Source: Chryseobacterium sp. 52 (lineage in GTDB: Bacteria > Bacteroidota > Bacteroidia > Flavobacteriales > Weeksellaceae). Taken from it: a stretch of DNA of 64,000 nucleotides. The first letter of the stretch is position 1; every line of letters starts with the position of its first letter. Position numbers and translations under genes: made by a program. The stretch spans positions 4,134,001-4,198,000 of the forward strand of contig NZ_PEEX01000001.1 of NCBI RefSeq assembly GCF_002754245.1, written 5' to 3'. This document shows, piece by piece, positions 23,394-32,599 of the stretch. Under the pieces are notes generated by a model. That model did no database searches. It was not told the DNA's origin and was given only the letters and a program-made list of their open reading frames with translations.

Positions 23394-26300
23394 ATGAAAC
23401 AAAAAATCACCTTTTTATTACTATTCTCTTTTGTATCAACACTTTGGGCCCAGAGAAAAGCCATAGAATGGGAAGGCTCTAAAATCCAAGATTTTGGTGA
23501 CACAAAATTAAATCTTCCAAATTTCAAAAATGAAGGTTTTTCGTTCAGCCAAAATAATGTTTTTATCATCACCAAACAAAAAATAGGAGAAAAGCAGCTG
23601 AAAATTTCGGACCTGGCCTGGGAAAGTATTTCCAATAAAGATTTATATGATCTTGACAAGGGAAGACTCCCGGATTATGATGTTGCAGATGTTGCTTATT
23701 ATACTTTGGAGGGAGAACGGTATGCCAGTATCAGTGTATCTTTATTTAAGAATGTAAAAGGACGTGTCCAAAGACTTTCTTCATTTAATATTTCTGAAAC
23801 AGCAGCCCCTAACAATTTCAGATCAGGAACTGCAAACAAAGTAGGAAGTACAGCCAACCCACTTTCAAGCGGCGGATTTTATAAAATTAAAGTAGACAGA
23901 TCCGGGGTTTTTAAAATTACAGCACAGTTTTTAAAAGATAATGGAATCAATCCGGCTTCTGTAAATCCGAAAAACTTTAGAATTTACGGAAACGGAGGAA
24001 TAATGCTTCCGGAACACAATCAGGATACCAAGTACAGTGCGCTTCAGGAAAATGCTATTCAGGTAGTAGGTGAAGAAGACAATGTTTGGAATGACGGAGA
24101 TTATGCCCTGTTCTATGCCCAGGGACCAAACGGATACAATCTTTATGATGCAACTAACGGAAGCGGCTTCAAAAGAGAGGATACGAGAACAGACAGAAGC
24201 AACAATCTTAAAAATATATACGAAGATTTCTCTTACTACTTTATCAATTTTGACAAAGGTCCAGGCAAAAGAGTACAGCCTGTTGATGCCATTCTTCCTG
24301 CCGCTAATTTAATTACGCGGTATGATAATTATCAAGTGATCAACAATGATCAAAAGAATCTTTTAAAAGTTGGCAGGATCTGGGTAGAAGATGCACCGTT
24401 CACAACGGACAAAGCAGTTACCTTCACCACCAACTCTCCAATACAGGCGAATGATGTTATAAGATATAAAACTCAGGTCATAGGTTTCAGAGCACAGCAG
24501 AACACGGTTGAGTTTAAGATCAACAACCTGAATCCGATCATGCAGAGTGTACCTTCTAATACTTCAACCTATGCGTACGATTTCTATCAGCTGAAGTATG
24601 ACGGGACAATGACCAATCTGAATGGAAATCAAATTACCCTTAACTACGCTCCCAATATTTCTGTAAACCCGAACGGAGCTTTCCATTTTGATTATGCTGA
24701 AGTACAGTATAAAGAAAACCTGACTTTCAATGGTTCTCAATTGAGCTTTAGAGATTTCTCTATTGCCAGCGGATCCAATACAAACTACGGGTTCGGTATT
24801 TCTAATGCTACAAATCTGGAGCAGGTATGGGACGTTACAGATATCACGAATGCCAACAGAAGAGTGAATAAAGCAGGTGCAGGCAGTTTTAATTTCGGTT
24901 ATATTGCTGCTGATCCTAATTTTAATAATGAGTTTGTAGCGTTCCGAGCTGATGGGGCATACAATCCTCAGTTTGTAGAAAGAATTGCCAACCAGAACCT
25001 TTCTGCATTGCAGAATGTAGACTACCTGATCATTACAGTCCCTGAAATGATGGGACAGGCACAGAGGCTGGCGAGCTATCACCAGACCAAAAACAATTAT
25101 ACTGTAGAGATCGTAGATGCAAGTAAAATTTATAATGAATTCGGAAGCGGAAGCAGAGATCTTACTGCGGTAAGAGATTTTGTCACAAAACTCAACACCG
25201 GAGGAAGACTTAAATATGTATTCATTTTGGGAGACGCCTCATTTGATTATAAAAACAGAATCTCCGGTAACTCCAATATTGTTTCCAGTTATCAGGGTGA
25301 ACATTCTGCAGACTTTGTAGGTTCTTTTGTAACAGATGACTATATTGTCATGACTCAGCCTCAGACTGTATCTTCCATTGAAAATAATCTCCCTGACCTT
25401 CCTGTTGGAAGAATTCCTGCAGCCACTGTGACTGAAGCAGGAGATATGATCAATAAAACATTGGCTTATTATAATGCTCTTCCAGGACAGTCTTCTCCTT
25501 TCGGAGAGTGGCGTATGAAGCTTGATTTCATCGTAGATGATGACAAAGACGGCGGAAGTCCTTTCCACGATGTAATGAATACTACGTTAGCCAGTGTTTT
25601 TGAGCTTCCGGGTCAGCAGGATCTTAAAGAATATAATGTCAGAAAATTATACCTGGATGCTTTCCCGGCTCAAAGTACCGCAGCAGGACAGAGATTCCCT
25701 CAGGTGAATCAGGCTATTTCCAATGATATTGGAAACAGTCTTTATTTATTCTATTTCGGACATGGAGGGATTAACGGATGGGCACAGGAAAGAGTACTGA
25801 CCAGCACTGAGATTCAAAACTCAAACAATTTCTCCAATGTATATAGCAGATTCCCATTTGTATCTACCATTACCTGTGAATTTACATTATGGGATGAGCC
25901 AGGTACTTCTTCTGCAGGAGAACAGTTTATAAAGCTTAAACAAGGGGGTGCTGCTGCCATGATTACATCCAGCCGTGCTATTGGTGTAGATTACGGACGT
26001 AACTTTACTGATCTTTATACTAAAAATATATTCAAACTAACCAGCGATGATTTTGAAACTTTAGGATATGCTCATTTAAATGCTAAAAAGCAAAAGGCAG
26101 CTAATATTGACCACCTGAAAGTTAATTTCCTTGGAGATCCGGCCATGAAACTGAGCAGACCCCAAAGACAGCTTGTGATCGATGGTATTGAATCGCCTGT
26201 TCCGGGATTGATCAGAGGATTGGATTTCATTAAAGTAAAAGGACACATCAACAATCCTAACGGAACGGTTAATACGGCTTTCAACGGAAGAGTTTCTATT

Positions 26301-27293
26301 AATATTTTTGATAAGAGATTAAATAAAAAGACCTTAAATAATGATGGGGTCTTAACACCTATATTAGACTATACAGAAGAAGGAAGTGCGATCGTGAAAG
26401 CATCCGGAATGGCCGTAAACGGGGTATTTAATGTAGAATTCTATGTTCCGAAAGATATTAACTATGCTGTAGGACAAGGAAGAATACTGGGCTATGCCGA
26501 CAATAAAGGAACGGATGTATTCAACAACCAGGCGGTGCAGGTAGGTGATATCAACCCGAACGGGATCAATGATAGTGAACCTCCAAAAGTAAAACTGTAT
26601 ATGAACAATACGAACTTTGCTGATGGCGGAATTACCAACCAAAACCCTATGCTTTTAGCCTGCGTTACGGACGATACAGGGATTAACTCTACCGGATCAG
26701 GTATAGGACATGACATTACGGTTTATCTTGATGGACAGATCATCAATACTGTTGTTCTGAATGACTTCTTTGCTTCAGGTGAAGGAAACGGATGTCTGAA
26801 CCCAAGTCTTGCTGACTATCAGAAAGGGAATGTAACCTACCCTTTCAGAAACCTGGCTATTGGACAGCATCAGTTAACATTTAAAGTTTGGGATATAAAC
26901 AATAATTCTACAACTGCTACGTTAAACTTTGAGGTTAAGGATGAATCTGATCAGCACCTGATCATCAACAGACCACTGAACTGGCCGAATCCGTTTACCA
27001 ATAAAACGTACATCCAGTTTGAACATAATTGTGATGATATTTTGGATGTAAATGTTCAGATTTATACGATAACAGGAAAATTAGTAAGAACATTATCGCA
27101 GCCGGTAGTTGCAGAACCGTTCCTACAGGGCTTTAGAACGCCACGTCAGGCAATAGAATGGGACGGAAGAGATGATTTTGGGGCAACTGTTGCAAAAGGT
27201 ACGTATATTTTTAAGATATTTGCAAAAAGTCAAAATCAAGAAAAATGCAAAGGAAGTGCTACAGCTGTAGAAAAAATGGTACTTTTGAAATAA
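23394..27293 (+). CDS. porU: T9SS C-terminal signal peptidase PorU
   Basis: 1299 residues, the PorU length. Signal peptide with cleavage near STLWAQ (residue 20). The central part is a gingipain-like C25 cysteine peptidase: DYLIITVPEMMGQAQRLASY, DASFDYKN, LPVGRIPAATVTEAGDMINK. The catalytic His is in YFGHGGINGW (about residue 790) and the Cys in STITCEFTLW (about 828). A C-terminal domain with SusE-type Pro/Asn features ends in VEKMVLLK. PorU removes the sorting domain from T9SS cargo at the outer membrane and attaches it to lipid. It is followed by porV 60 bp later and divergent from gldJ, exactly the flavobacterial gldJ-porU-porV arrangement. Confidence 0.95.
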   Translation: MKQKITFLLLFSFVSTLWAQRKAIEWEGSKIQDFGDTKLNLPNFKNEGFSFSQNNVFIITKQKIGEKQLKISDLAWESISNKDLYDLDKGRLPDYDVADVAYYTLEGERYASISVSLFKNVKGRVQRLSSFNISETAAPNNFRSGTANKVGSTANPLSSGGFYKIKVDRSGVFKITAQFLKDNGINPASVNPKNFRIYGNGGIMLPEHNQDTKYSALQENAIQVVGEEDNVWNDGDYALFYAQGPNGYNLYDATNGSGFKREDTRTDRSNNLKNIYEDFSYYFINFDKGPGKRVQPVDAILPAANLITRYDNYQVINNDQKNLLKVGRIWVEDAPFTTDKAVTFTTNSPIQANDVIRYKTQVIGFRAQQNTVEFKINNLNPIMQSVPSNTSTYAYDFYQLKYDGTMTNLNGNQITLNYAPNISVNPNGAFHFDYAEVQYKENLTFNGSQLSFRDFSIASGSNTNYGFGISNATNLEQVWDVTDITNANRRVNKAGAGSFNFGYIAADPNFNNEFVAFRADGAYNPQFVERIANQNLSALQNVDYLIITVPEMMGQAQRLASYHQTKNNYTVEIVDASKIYNEFGSGSRDLTAVRDFVTKLNTGGRLKYVFILGDASFDYKNRISGNSNIVSSYQGEHSADFVGSFVTDDYIVMTQPQTVSSIENNLPDLPVGRIPAATVTEAGDMINKTLAYYNALPGQSSPFGEWRMKLDFIVDDDKDGGSPFHDVMNTTLASVFELPGQQDLKEYNVRKLYLDAFPAQSTAAGQRFPQVNQAISNDIGNSLYLFYFGHGGINGWAQERVLTSTEIQNSNNFSNVYSRFPFVSTITCEFTLWDEPGTSSAGEQFIKLKQGGAAAMITSSRAIGVDYGRNFTDLYTKNIFKLTSDDFETLGYAHLNAKKQKAANIDHLKVNFLGDPAMKLSRPQRQLVIDGIESPVPGLIRGLDFIKVKGHINNPNGTVNTAFNGRVSINIFDKRLNKKTLNNDGVLTPILDYTEEGSAIVKASGMAVNGVFNVEFYVPKDINYAVGQGRILGYADNKGTDVFNNQAVQVGDINPNGINDSEPPKVKLYMNNTNFADGGITNQNPMLLACVTDDTGINSTGSGIGHDITVYLDGQIINTVVLNDFFASGEGNGCLNPSLADYQKGNVTYPFRNLAIGQHQLTFKVWDINNNSTTATLNFEVKDESDQHLIINRPLNWPNPFTNKTYIQFEHNCDDILDVNVQIYTITGKLVRTLSQPVVAEPFLQGFRTPRQAIEWDGRDDFGATVAKGTYIFKIFAKSQNQEKCKGSATAVEKMVLLK

Positions 27294-27353
27294 ATTAAAT
27301 AATACATAGATAATAATATTTATAAAAAACTGATAATATATAAAAGACAACAT

Positions 27354-28517
27354 ATGAATTTAACTACTAAACTGCTTTTGGGATTTGGTTTAAGTGCTGG
27401 TTTTTTAGGCTATTCGCAAGATTTAAGTAAAATAAACCCAGTATTGACAGGAGCTCCTTTTCTAAGAATTGCACCCGATGCAAGAGCCGGAGGGATGGGA
27501 GACCAGGGGGTGGTAACCTCGCCAGATGCATTTTCACAATTCTGGAATGCGGCAAAATATCCTTTTAGCAGAACAAGTTCTTCCGTAGGTCTTAACTATA
27601 CACCTTATATGGGAAAACTTACCAATGATGTATTTTTACTATATGGTGCATTCCATAAATTCTTAGGACAGGAAGAAAGATCTACTATCTCTGCAAGTAT
27701 CTATTATTTCAACATGGGTGAAGTAGACCTTACTCAGTTAGTAGGTTCAGAAGTAACTTCTATGGGTACATCAAAACCTAATGAATTCTCCATCGACGTT
27801 GCCTACGGTCTGAAACTTTCAGATTCTTATTCAATGGCCGTTACAGGAAGATTCATTCGTTCTGATTTAGCCGGAGGTTTCAACACAGATACTACCCTTA
27901 AAGCTGCCAACTCTTTTGCAGTAGACGTTTCAGGATACTATACCTCTCCAAAATTTTCAAGTTTCGGAGGATATGACGGAAAAGTAAACGCAGGTTTCGC
28001 CGTTCAGAACCTAGGTCCGAAATTAGACTATACAGGAAATGAAGAATCCAGATCTTACTTACCAACAATGGCAAGATTAGGTCTTGGATATGATATGTAT
28101 TTAGATGACATGAACAAGATCGGACTAAGTGTAGAAGGTTCAAAAATCTTGGTTCCGGGATCAGAATATGTAGGAATAGACCCGAATACAAGAGGGCCTA
28201 GATATGAAATTCCAAATGTGGGACCTATTGCTGGAATTGGAAAATCTTTCAAAAACAAAAACAGTATCATGTATAGTGGTGCTTTAGAATATTCTTATGA
28301 CAATGCATTTGCAGTAAGAACAGGTTACTTCCATGAAAGTGAAGAGCAGGGAGCAAGACAGTTTGCGACTGCCGGTATCGGATTAAAATACCGTTCTTTC
28401 GGACTTGATATTTCTTATTTGATCAATATGTCAAAAATCAATACTGCTTTGGATAACACGCTTCGTTTCGGTCTTACCTGGAACATTGGTGAAGAAACAT
28501 CTAACGTAGATTATTAA
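27354..28517 (+). CDS. porV: T9SS outer membrane protein PorV
   Basis: 387 residues. Signal peptide with cleavage near GYSQ (residue 22). The mature start LRIAPDARAGGMGDQGVVTS followed by PDAFSQFWNAAKYPFS is the PorV/PorQ hallmark, and the rest is an even series of beta strands ending in LRFGLTWNIG. PorV (LptO) is the outer-membrane shuttle that takes type A cargo from the translocon to the PorU sortase. It is cotranscribed with porU 60 bp upstream and followed by a terminator at 28538-28563. Confidence 0.94.
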   Translation: MNLTTKLLLGFGLSAGFLGYSQDLSKINPVLTGAPFLRIAPDARAGGMGDQGVVTSPDAFSQFWNAAKYPFSRTSSSVGLNYTPYMGKLTNDVFLLYGAFHKFLGQEERSTISASIYYFNMGEVDLTQLVGSEVTSMGTSKPNEFSIDVAYGLKLSDSYSMAVTGRFIRSDLAGGFNTDTTLKAANSFAVDVSGYYTSPKFSSFGGYDGKVNAGFAVQNLGPKLDYTGNEESRSYLPTMARLGLGYDMYLDDMNKIGLSVEGSKILVPGSEYVGIDPNTRGPRYEIPNVGPIAGIGKSFKNKNSIMYSGALEYSYDNAFAVRTGYFHESEEQGARQFATAGIGLKYRSFGLDISYLINMSKINTALDNTLRFGLTWNIGEETSNVDY

Positions 28518-28537
28518 GATATTTTATCCCATAGATC

Positions 28538-28566
28538 AAAAGCCTCATTTTTATGGGGCTTTTTTT
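28538..28566 (+). terminator. terminator after porV
   Basis: AAAAGCCTCAT (28538-28548) pairs with ATGGGGCTTTT (28553-28563), one wobble-type mismatch, 4-nt loop, then T-run to 28566. Confidence 0.82.
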
Positions 28567-28904
28567 ATGTCAATAGTGAATGAGCTTCGCTGTTAAATTA
28601 TTTCACAGTGAGTTTTATCCTATCATTCCACAAATTCACTATTGATTTGAGAAGTAAAATGGATCATTATATTTATAAAACAATCCAATGATTTAGATTT
28701 ATCAGAGTACCTGTTTCAAATTGACCATTCACTTGCAAAGCAAGATTCACAATTCACAATACTAATAACGAATAACCAAATTTCCCTGGTCCAATTATCC
28801 CCGGACAACTTCACCAAATTGACAATTGGCAAATGATTACAGAAATATAATATATAAGTTTGCAAAAGTCTCATTTTTATAAGGCTTTTCTTGTTTTCAA
28901 TAAT
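28567..28904. other. repeat-bearing gap between porV and FUSC gene
   Basis: No coding ORF seen. Contains a 12-bp inverted repeat (28570-28581 with 28634-28645) and several short near-copies of ATTCACAATTCAC (around 28730-28760), a type of degenerate extragenic sequence common in Bacteroidota. At 28864-28901 stands a near-copy of the porV terminator segment (28538-28575) only a few bases from the next gene. Confidence 0.6.
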
Positions 28905-28912
28905 TAATTTTG
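28905..28912 (+). promoter_or_regulatory. -7 box TAATTTTG, 4 nt before ATG
   Basis: TAATTTTG matches TAnnTTTG and is separated from the FUSC ATG at 28917 by TAGG only. A leaderless or near-leaderless mRNA is implied. Confidence 0.5.
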
Positions 28913-28916
28913 TAGG

Positions 28917-31187
28917 ATGAACTATTCAGCAGAACTCAAAAAATTCGTTACCAGCCAATATGTATATTCTGCGATCAGAATTACGCTGGCAACTGTTCTG
29001 CCCTGTTTAGCTCTTGCCCACTTCGGAATCCTGAAAGAATACTTCCTCTTCCCTCTCGGAACCAGTTTTGTAGCACTTTGTGACCAGCCAGGTCCATTTA
29101 TCAGAAGAAGAAATGCACTTACCTTTGCTATTTTCTGTTTTGTCTTTGTAGCCCTTATCGCCAGTCTCGTCATGACCTTTAAAGTTCTGGTTATTCTGGA
29201 GATCATTTTGTTTGGAATGTTCTTTTCCCTCATTGGAGTTTATGGACAGAGGCTTGCTGCGGTAGGCTCATTATCTCTTGTGGTACTCGCCATCTTTATT
29301 GATGGTCACCTTACGGGTGATAATATTCTTAAAAGCTTACTGATCTTCGCATCCGGATGTATCTGGTTCCTGTTGATTTTCCTTGTCGTCACTACGATTC
29401 AGCCTTATAAACTGGCCAGTCAGATGATTGGAGAGAACTATCTCCAGCTGGCAGAATTTTTAAAAATCAAAGCTAATTATTATCAAAAAAATCCTGATTT
29501 TGACAAACTAACCACTCAGGTTATCGCCAAACAGATTGGGATCAAAAACCTTCAGGAAGAAACCAGGGAAACCGTTTTCAAGACAAGGACTATCGTAAAT
29601 GAATCGACAACGACAAGCCGACTCCTGATGCTGATGTTCCTGAATTCCATGGACCTTCATGAAAAACTGATGACGTCTGAAAGCGACTATCAGAAACTGC
29701 AGCAGAGTTTTGAAGACAGTATGATCCTGGTGAATATCCACGATTACCTCAATCTGCTTGCTGAAGAAATCACCAACATCGGAATAGCTCTTCAGATCGG
29801 AACAAAAGCAAAACCCATGTTTGATCTGGAGCTGGAACTGAAAAACCTTAATTATCATTATTTCGAACTCCGCAATAAGCAGATGAATCCCGATAACCTG
29901 GAAAATTTCATGATTCTCCGTCAGATCCTGATGCGTATCAATGAGATTACAAAGGAAATCAATGAAATCTACAAAGTATTTTCACAGGACGTAAAGCTGG
30001 CGAAAAGTCTTTCCACAGGTCTGGATCTGAAAAAATTCATGCCTAATGAAGAAAAACTCAACTTCAAGGTTTTAAAGAATAATATTTCACTGTCTTCATC
30101 TCAATTCAGACATGCGATAAGAATTACAACAGCCTTGTTGGTGGGATATATTTTCTCTATGTTTGATTTTGGTTTTCTGGGACTTGGCCACACCTACTGG
30201 ATCCTGATCACGATTACCGCAATATTGAAACCCGCCTACTCTATTACAAAAAAAAGAAACCTGCTGCGTTTATACGGAACTATTGCAGGAGCGGTTATTG
30301 CGTATACAATCCTGTATTTCATCCATATCAACGGTATTTTATTTACCGTCCTTCTTTTGAGTATGATTATGTGTTTCAGTTTTCTGAAAGGCCGTTATTT
30401 TTGGGCCGTTCTGTTTATGACCATCTATGTCTTTCTGAGTTTTAATTTTTTAAATCCCGGAAATGTAAATGTTATTTTCAAAGACAGAATTCTTGATACA
30501 ATTATTGCAGGAGTGATTGCTTTTGCAGTGTCTTATATTGTACTGCCTGTTTGGGAGCATACTCAAAATCTGGATCTTATGAAGAAGTCTGCAGCAGATA
30601 ACCTGATCTATTTTGAAAGTGTTATTTCAAAATTCCTTGAGGGAGACTTTGATATTGAAGACTATAAAGTGAAACGGAAAAATGCAATTATTTCACTGGC
30701 CAACCTTTCTGACAACTTCCAGAGGATGATCTCTGAACCGAAAAACCAGCAAAAGAAACTGGAAGTCGTGCATCAGTTTGTTGCCACGTCACATCTTATT
30801 ACAGCATACACAGCCTCACTCTCCCAATACTCTAAAAATGATGAAAAGTATCCTGAAATAGACGCTGAAAGCTGGAGCAGAAAAATAGAAGCCGAAATGC
30901 AGCAAACCTCTGTTTTATTGCACGGAAACGAAATTAATGAAGCTTTAAGAATGGAAAGCCGTCTTGAACCTGAAGATTCTTCTATTGAGGATATGCTTAC
31001 GAAAAGAAAAACGGAGATCGGTGAAAATGACCTCATCGACAGAAGAGACCCTGATAAAATTTCACATTTAACAGAGCTTAAAAACATTCACGATATTCTG
31101 GAGCTGATCTATGATGTAGCTAAAGAACAGAGAAAAGTAATTGAGAAATACAGAAGTGAGTCTGATCCTATTCCTCCACAATCGTAA
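28917..31187 (+). CDS. FUSC/YccS-family inner membrane protein
   Basis: 756 residues with two blocks of membrane helices (about 19-160 and 400-550), each followed by a cytoplasmic region. The first block has SAIRITLATVLPCLALAHFG and GTSFVALCDQPGPFIRRRNA; the second has HAIRITTALLVGYIFSMFDF and GLGHTYWILITITAILKPAY, then KKRNLLRLYGTIAGAVIAY, which are the FUSC and FUSC_2 signatures. Related E. coli proteins (YccS, AaeB) export aromatic or toxic acids, but no substrate is implied here. Its 3' end overlaps the convergent phosphopantetheinyl transferase by 20 bp. Confidence 0.9.
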   Translation: MNYSAELKKFVTSQYVYSAIRITLATVLPCLALAHFGILKEYFLFPLGTSFVALCDQPGPFIRRRNALTFAIFCFVFVALIASLVMTFKVLVILEIILFGMFFSLIGVYGQRLAAVGSLSLVVLAIFIDGHLTGDNILKSLLIFASGCIWFLLIFLVVTTIQPYKLASQMIGENYLQLAEFLKIKANYYQKNPDFDKLTTQVIAKQIGIKNLQEETRETVFKTRTIVNESTTTSRLLMLMFLNSMDLHEKLMTSESDYQKLQQSFEDSMILVNIHDYLNLLAEEITNIGIALQIGTKAKPMFDLELELKNLNYHYFELRNKQMNPDNLENFMILRQILMRINEITKEINEIYKVFSQDVKLAKSLSTGLDLKKFMPNEEKLNFKVLKNNISLSSSQFRHAIRITTALLVGYIFSMFDFGFLGLGHTYWILITITAILKPAYSITKKRNLLRLYGTIAGAVIAYTILYFIHINGILFTVLLLSMIMCFSFLKGRYFWAVLFMTIYVFLSFNFLNPGNVNVIFKDRILDTIIAGVIAFAVSYIVLPVWEHTQNLDLMKKSAADNLIYFESVISKFLEGDFDIEDYKVKRKNAIISLANLSDNFQRMISEPKNQQKKLEVVHQFVATSHLITAYTASLSQYSKNDEKYPEIDAESWSRKIEAEMQQTSVLLHGNEINEALRMESRLEPEDSSIEDMLTKRKTEIGENDLIDRRDPDKISHLTELKNIHDILELIYDVAKEQRKVIEKYRSESDPIPPQS

Positions 31188-31782
31188 AGCAATACTCATC
31201 GAAAAATTCCACTCTTGCCTTGAACTCGTCTGAAAACTGTTCATCATAAACCCTACAGCTTATTTTGTGCAGATGTTTGAGCTCAAAAGGTTTTACTTCG
31301 TAATGCTTTTTGAGCGACCAGTGCTTTGAGTGATGAATCTTGTACATACTTTCCTTTACACTCCATATAATAGTATAGAAGGCAGGTGCATTATCTTCAG
31401 GGATAAATCCTCTTTCGTTTTCGTAGGTAAATTTGTCGATAACCCTCAAGATCTTAGGATTGAATTTTTCAATATCAATCCCTATTTTGTTTTTAGAAAC
31501 TGCAATAGCAGCAAAGGGGAATGAATGGGTAATGGAAATTTCCGCATCTTTAGGAGAAAGGAAAGGTTCTCTTTCTTTATATAGAATTTTAGAATCTGGT
31601 TTTAACCCTTTTAAAAGTTTCCGAACCATCAGCACTTCCTGCAGTTTTTTCGGATGGTAATCTTTTACCTTTTCGGCATTTTCCGGTTCCAGAAGCTCAT
31701 GAATATCAAGTTCTTCACTTTCATCATATTTCCATACAAGAATTGTAGCATTGTCATCTGAAAAATCTCGGTAAAGGGGCAT
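31168..31782 (-). CDS. 4'-phosphopantetheinyl transferase superfamily protein
   Basis: 204 residues. Sfp/AcpS-type motifs: VSKNKIGIDIEKFNPKIL (the GIDIE metal-binding motif, Asp and Glu), and IIWSVKESMYKIHH (WxxKExxxK). An N-terminal YKEREPFLSPKDAEISITHS precedes them, matching the S(M/I)SH(S) region. The enzyme transfers the phosphopantetheine arm of CoA to a carrier protein Ser. Because no PKS or NRPS is nearby, the target may be the acyl carrier protein or an unlinked pathway. It is convergent with the FUSC gene, overlapping 20 bp. Confidence 0.9.
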   Translation of the reverse strand: MPLYRDFSDDNATILVWKYDESEELDIHELLEPENAEKVKDYHPKKLQEVLMVRKLLKGLKPDSKILYKEREPFLSPKDAEISITHSFPFAAIAVSKNKIGIDIEKFNPKILRVIDKFTYENERGFIPEDNAPAFYTIIWSVKESMYKIHHSKHWSLKKHYEVKPFELKHLHKISCRVYDEQFSDEFKARVEFFDEYCFTIVEE

Positions 31783-31868
31783 TGTTTTTTTATTTGGTAA
31801 AAGTAATAAAAAAGACAGTGATTTAAAAATCTTGAAAATGACTTGTACTCCAGATTCTACAACATAAA

Positions 31869-31896
31869 AAAAGCTTAATCTTCAGATTAAGCTTTT
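31869..31896 (-). terminator. terminator between PPTase and HugZ-like genes
   Basis: AAAAGCTTAATC (31869-31880) with GATTAAGCTTTT (31885-31896): perfect 12-bp stem, 4-nt loop. It ends the HugZ-like transcript on the minus strand. Confidence 0.88.
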
Positions 31897-31901
31897 CCTA
31901 A

Positions 31902-32432
31902 TTATTTAGACTGATGATTCACATCATTTCTATGTTCAAGAATTTCCAGATTTTCATCCACAAAATAAGCACTTCCAAATCCGTTCACGTAAGAACCTTT
32001 TACAGGCTGTAAAGCAATAAGAATAAAATCCTGCATTTCGGCAATAACATCTACTACTTTTCCATGCGTTTCTTTCAGCTTGGTAACAACCGTATTCCAT
32101 TTTTCAGAATCTCTTTCAACCTGAGAAGCTGCTGCCTCAATTGTTAAACGTTCACGGGCATAAATCTGTTTTGTAGCAGATTCGTCTTCAATAAACATGA
32201 TTGAAGTTTTTCTTCCGTCTGCAAGGTTTTTAGTATGTTTTGCCATAAAAGAAACCAAAATGTACAATGTATTATCTACCTGTACAAAAGGAGCATAGCT
32301 GGAATTAGGATTTCCTTCTGCATCTACAGTAGCCAAAACGATGCTTTTGGTACGTTCTATCAGCTCTTTTACTTTTGGAGCAACAGGCTTTGCTTTTCTG
32401 TTGGCTTCATCCTGGGTATTTGTATGATTCAT
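31902..32432 (-). CDS. HugZ-like pyridoxamine 5'-phosphate oxidase-fold protein
   Basis: 176 residues of the split-barrel FMN/heme-binding fold: KELIERTKSIVLATVDAEGN, NSSYAPFVQVDNTLYILVSF, HTKNLADGRKTSIMFIEDES and VKGSYVNGFGSAYFVD. The pattern SYAPF with GxPxxS and the terminal GFG are seen in HugZ-type heme-utilisation proteins as well as other pyridoxamine oxidase-like members. It may degrade heme or handle flavin chemistry; the exact role is uncertain. Monocistronic, with its own -7 box (32460-32453) and a terminator. Confidence 0.8.
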   Translation of the reverse strand: MNHTNTQDEANRKAKPVAPKVKELIERTKSIVLATVDAEGNPNSSYAPFVQVDNTLYILVSFMAKHTKNLADGRKTSIMFIEDESATKQIYARERLTIEAAASQVERDSEKWNTVVTKLKETHGKVVDVIAEMQDFILIALQPVKGSYVNGFGSAYFVDENLEILEHRNDVNHQSK

Positions 32433-32452
32433 AGTATAAAATTTTATCTCAG

Positions 32453-32460
32453 CAAAAATA
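32453..32460 (-). promoter_or_regulatory. -7 promoter element TATTTTTG of HugZ-like gene
   Basis: TATTTTTG on the minus strand (32460 to 32453) fits TAnnTTTG, about 20 nt before the ATG at 32432. Confidence 0.45.
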
Positions 32461-32552
32461 GCTATTTAGATTAAAACTAAATAATTTTAATCTATGTATA
32501 TTCTCATGAAACAGAACTTAATCCGTCGTTTTTTTATCTTAATTATTAATTG

Positions 32553-32560
32553 TAATTTTG
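32553..32560 (+). promoter_or_regulatory. -7 promoter element TAATTTTG of ahcY
   Basis: TAATTTTG fits TAnnTTTG and lies 39 nt before the ATG of ahcY at 32600, a normal leader length. No TTG -33 element is clear. Confidence 0.5.
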
Positions 32561-32599
32561 CATTTCGTTATCAACTGAATTTAAATTTATTCATTACAT

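Noticed and set aside
24564..25568. Antisense ORFs within porU
   Set aside because: Long minus-strand ORFs arise in the shadow of a large coding gene; no start context or domain.
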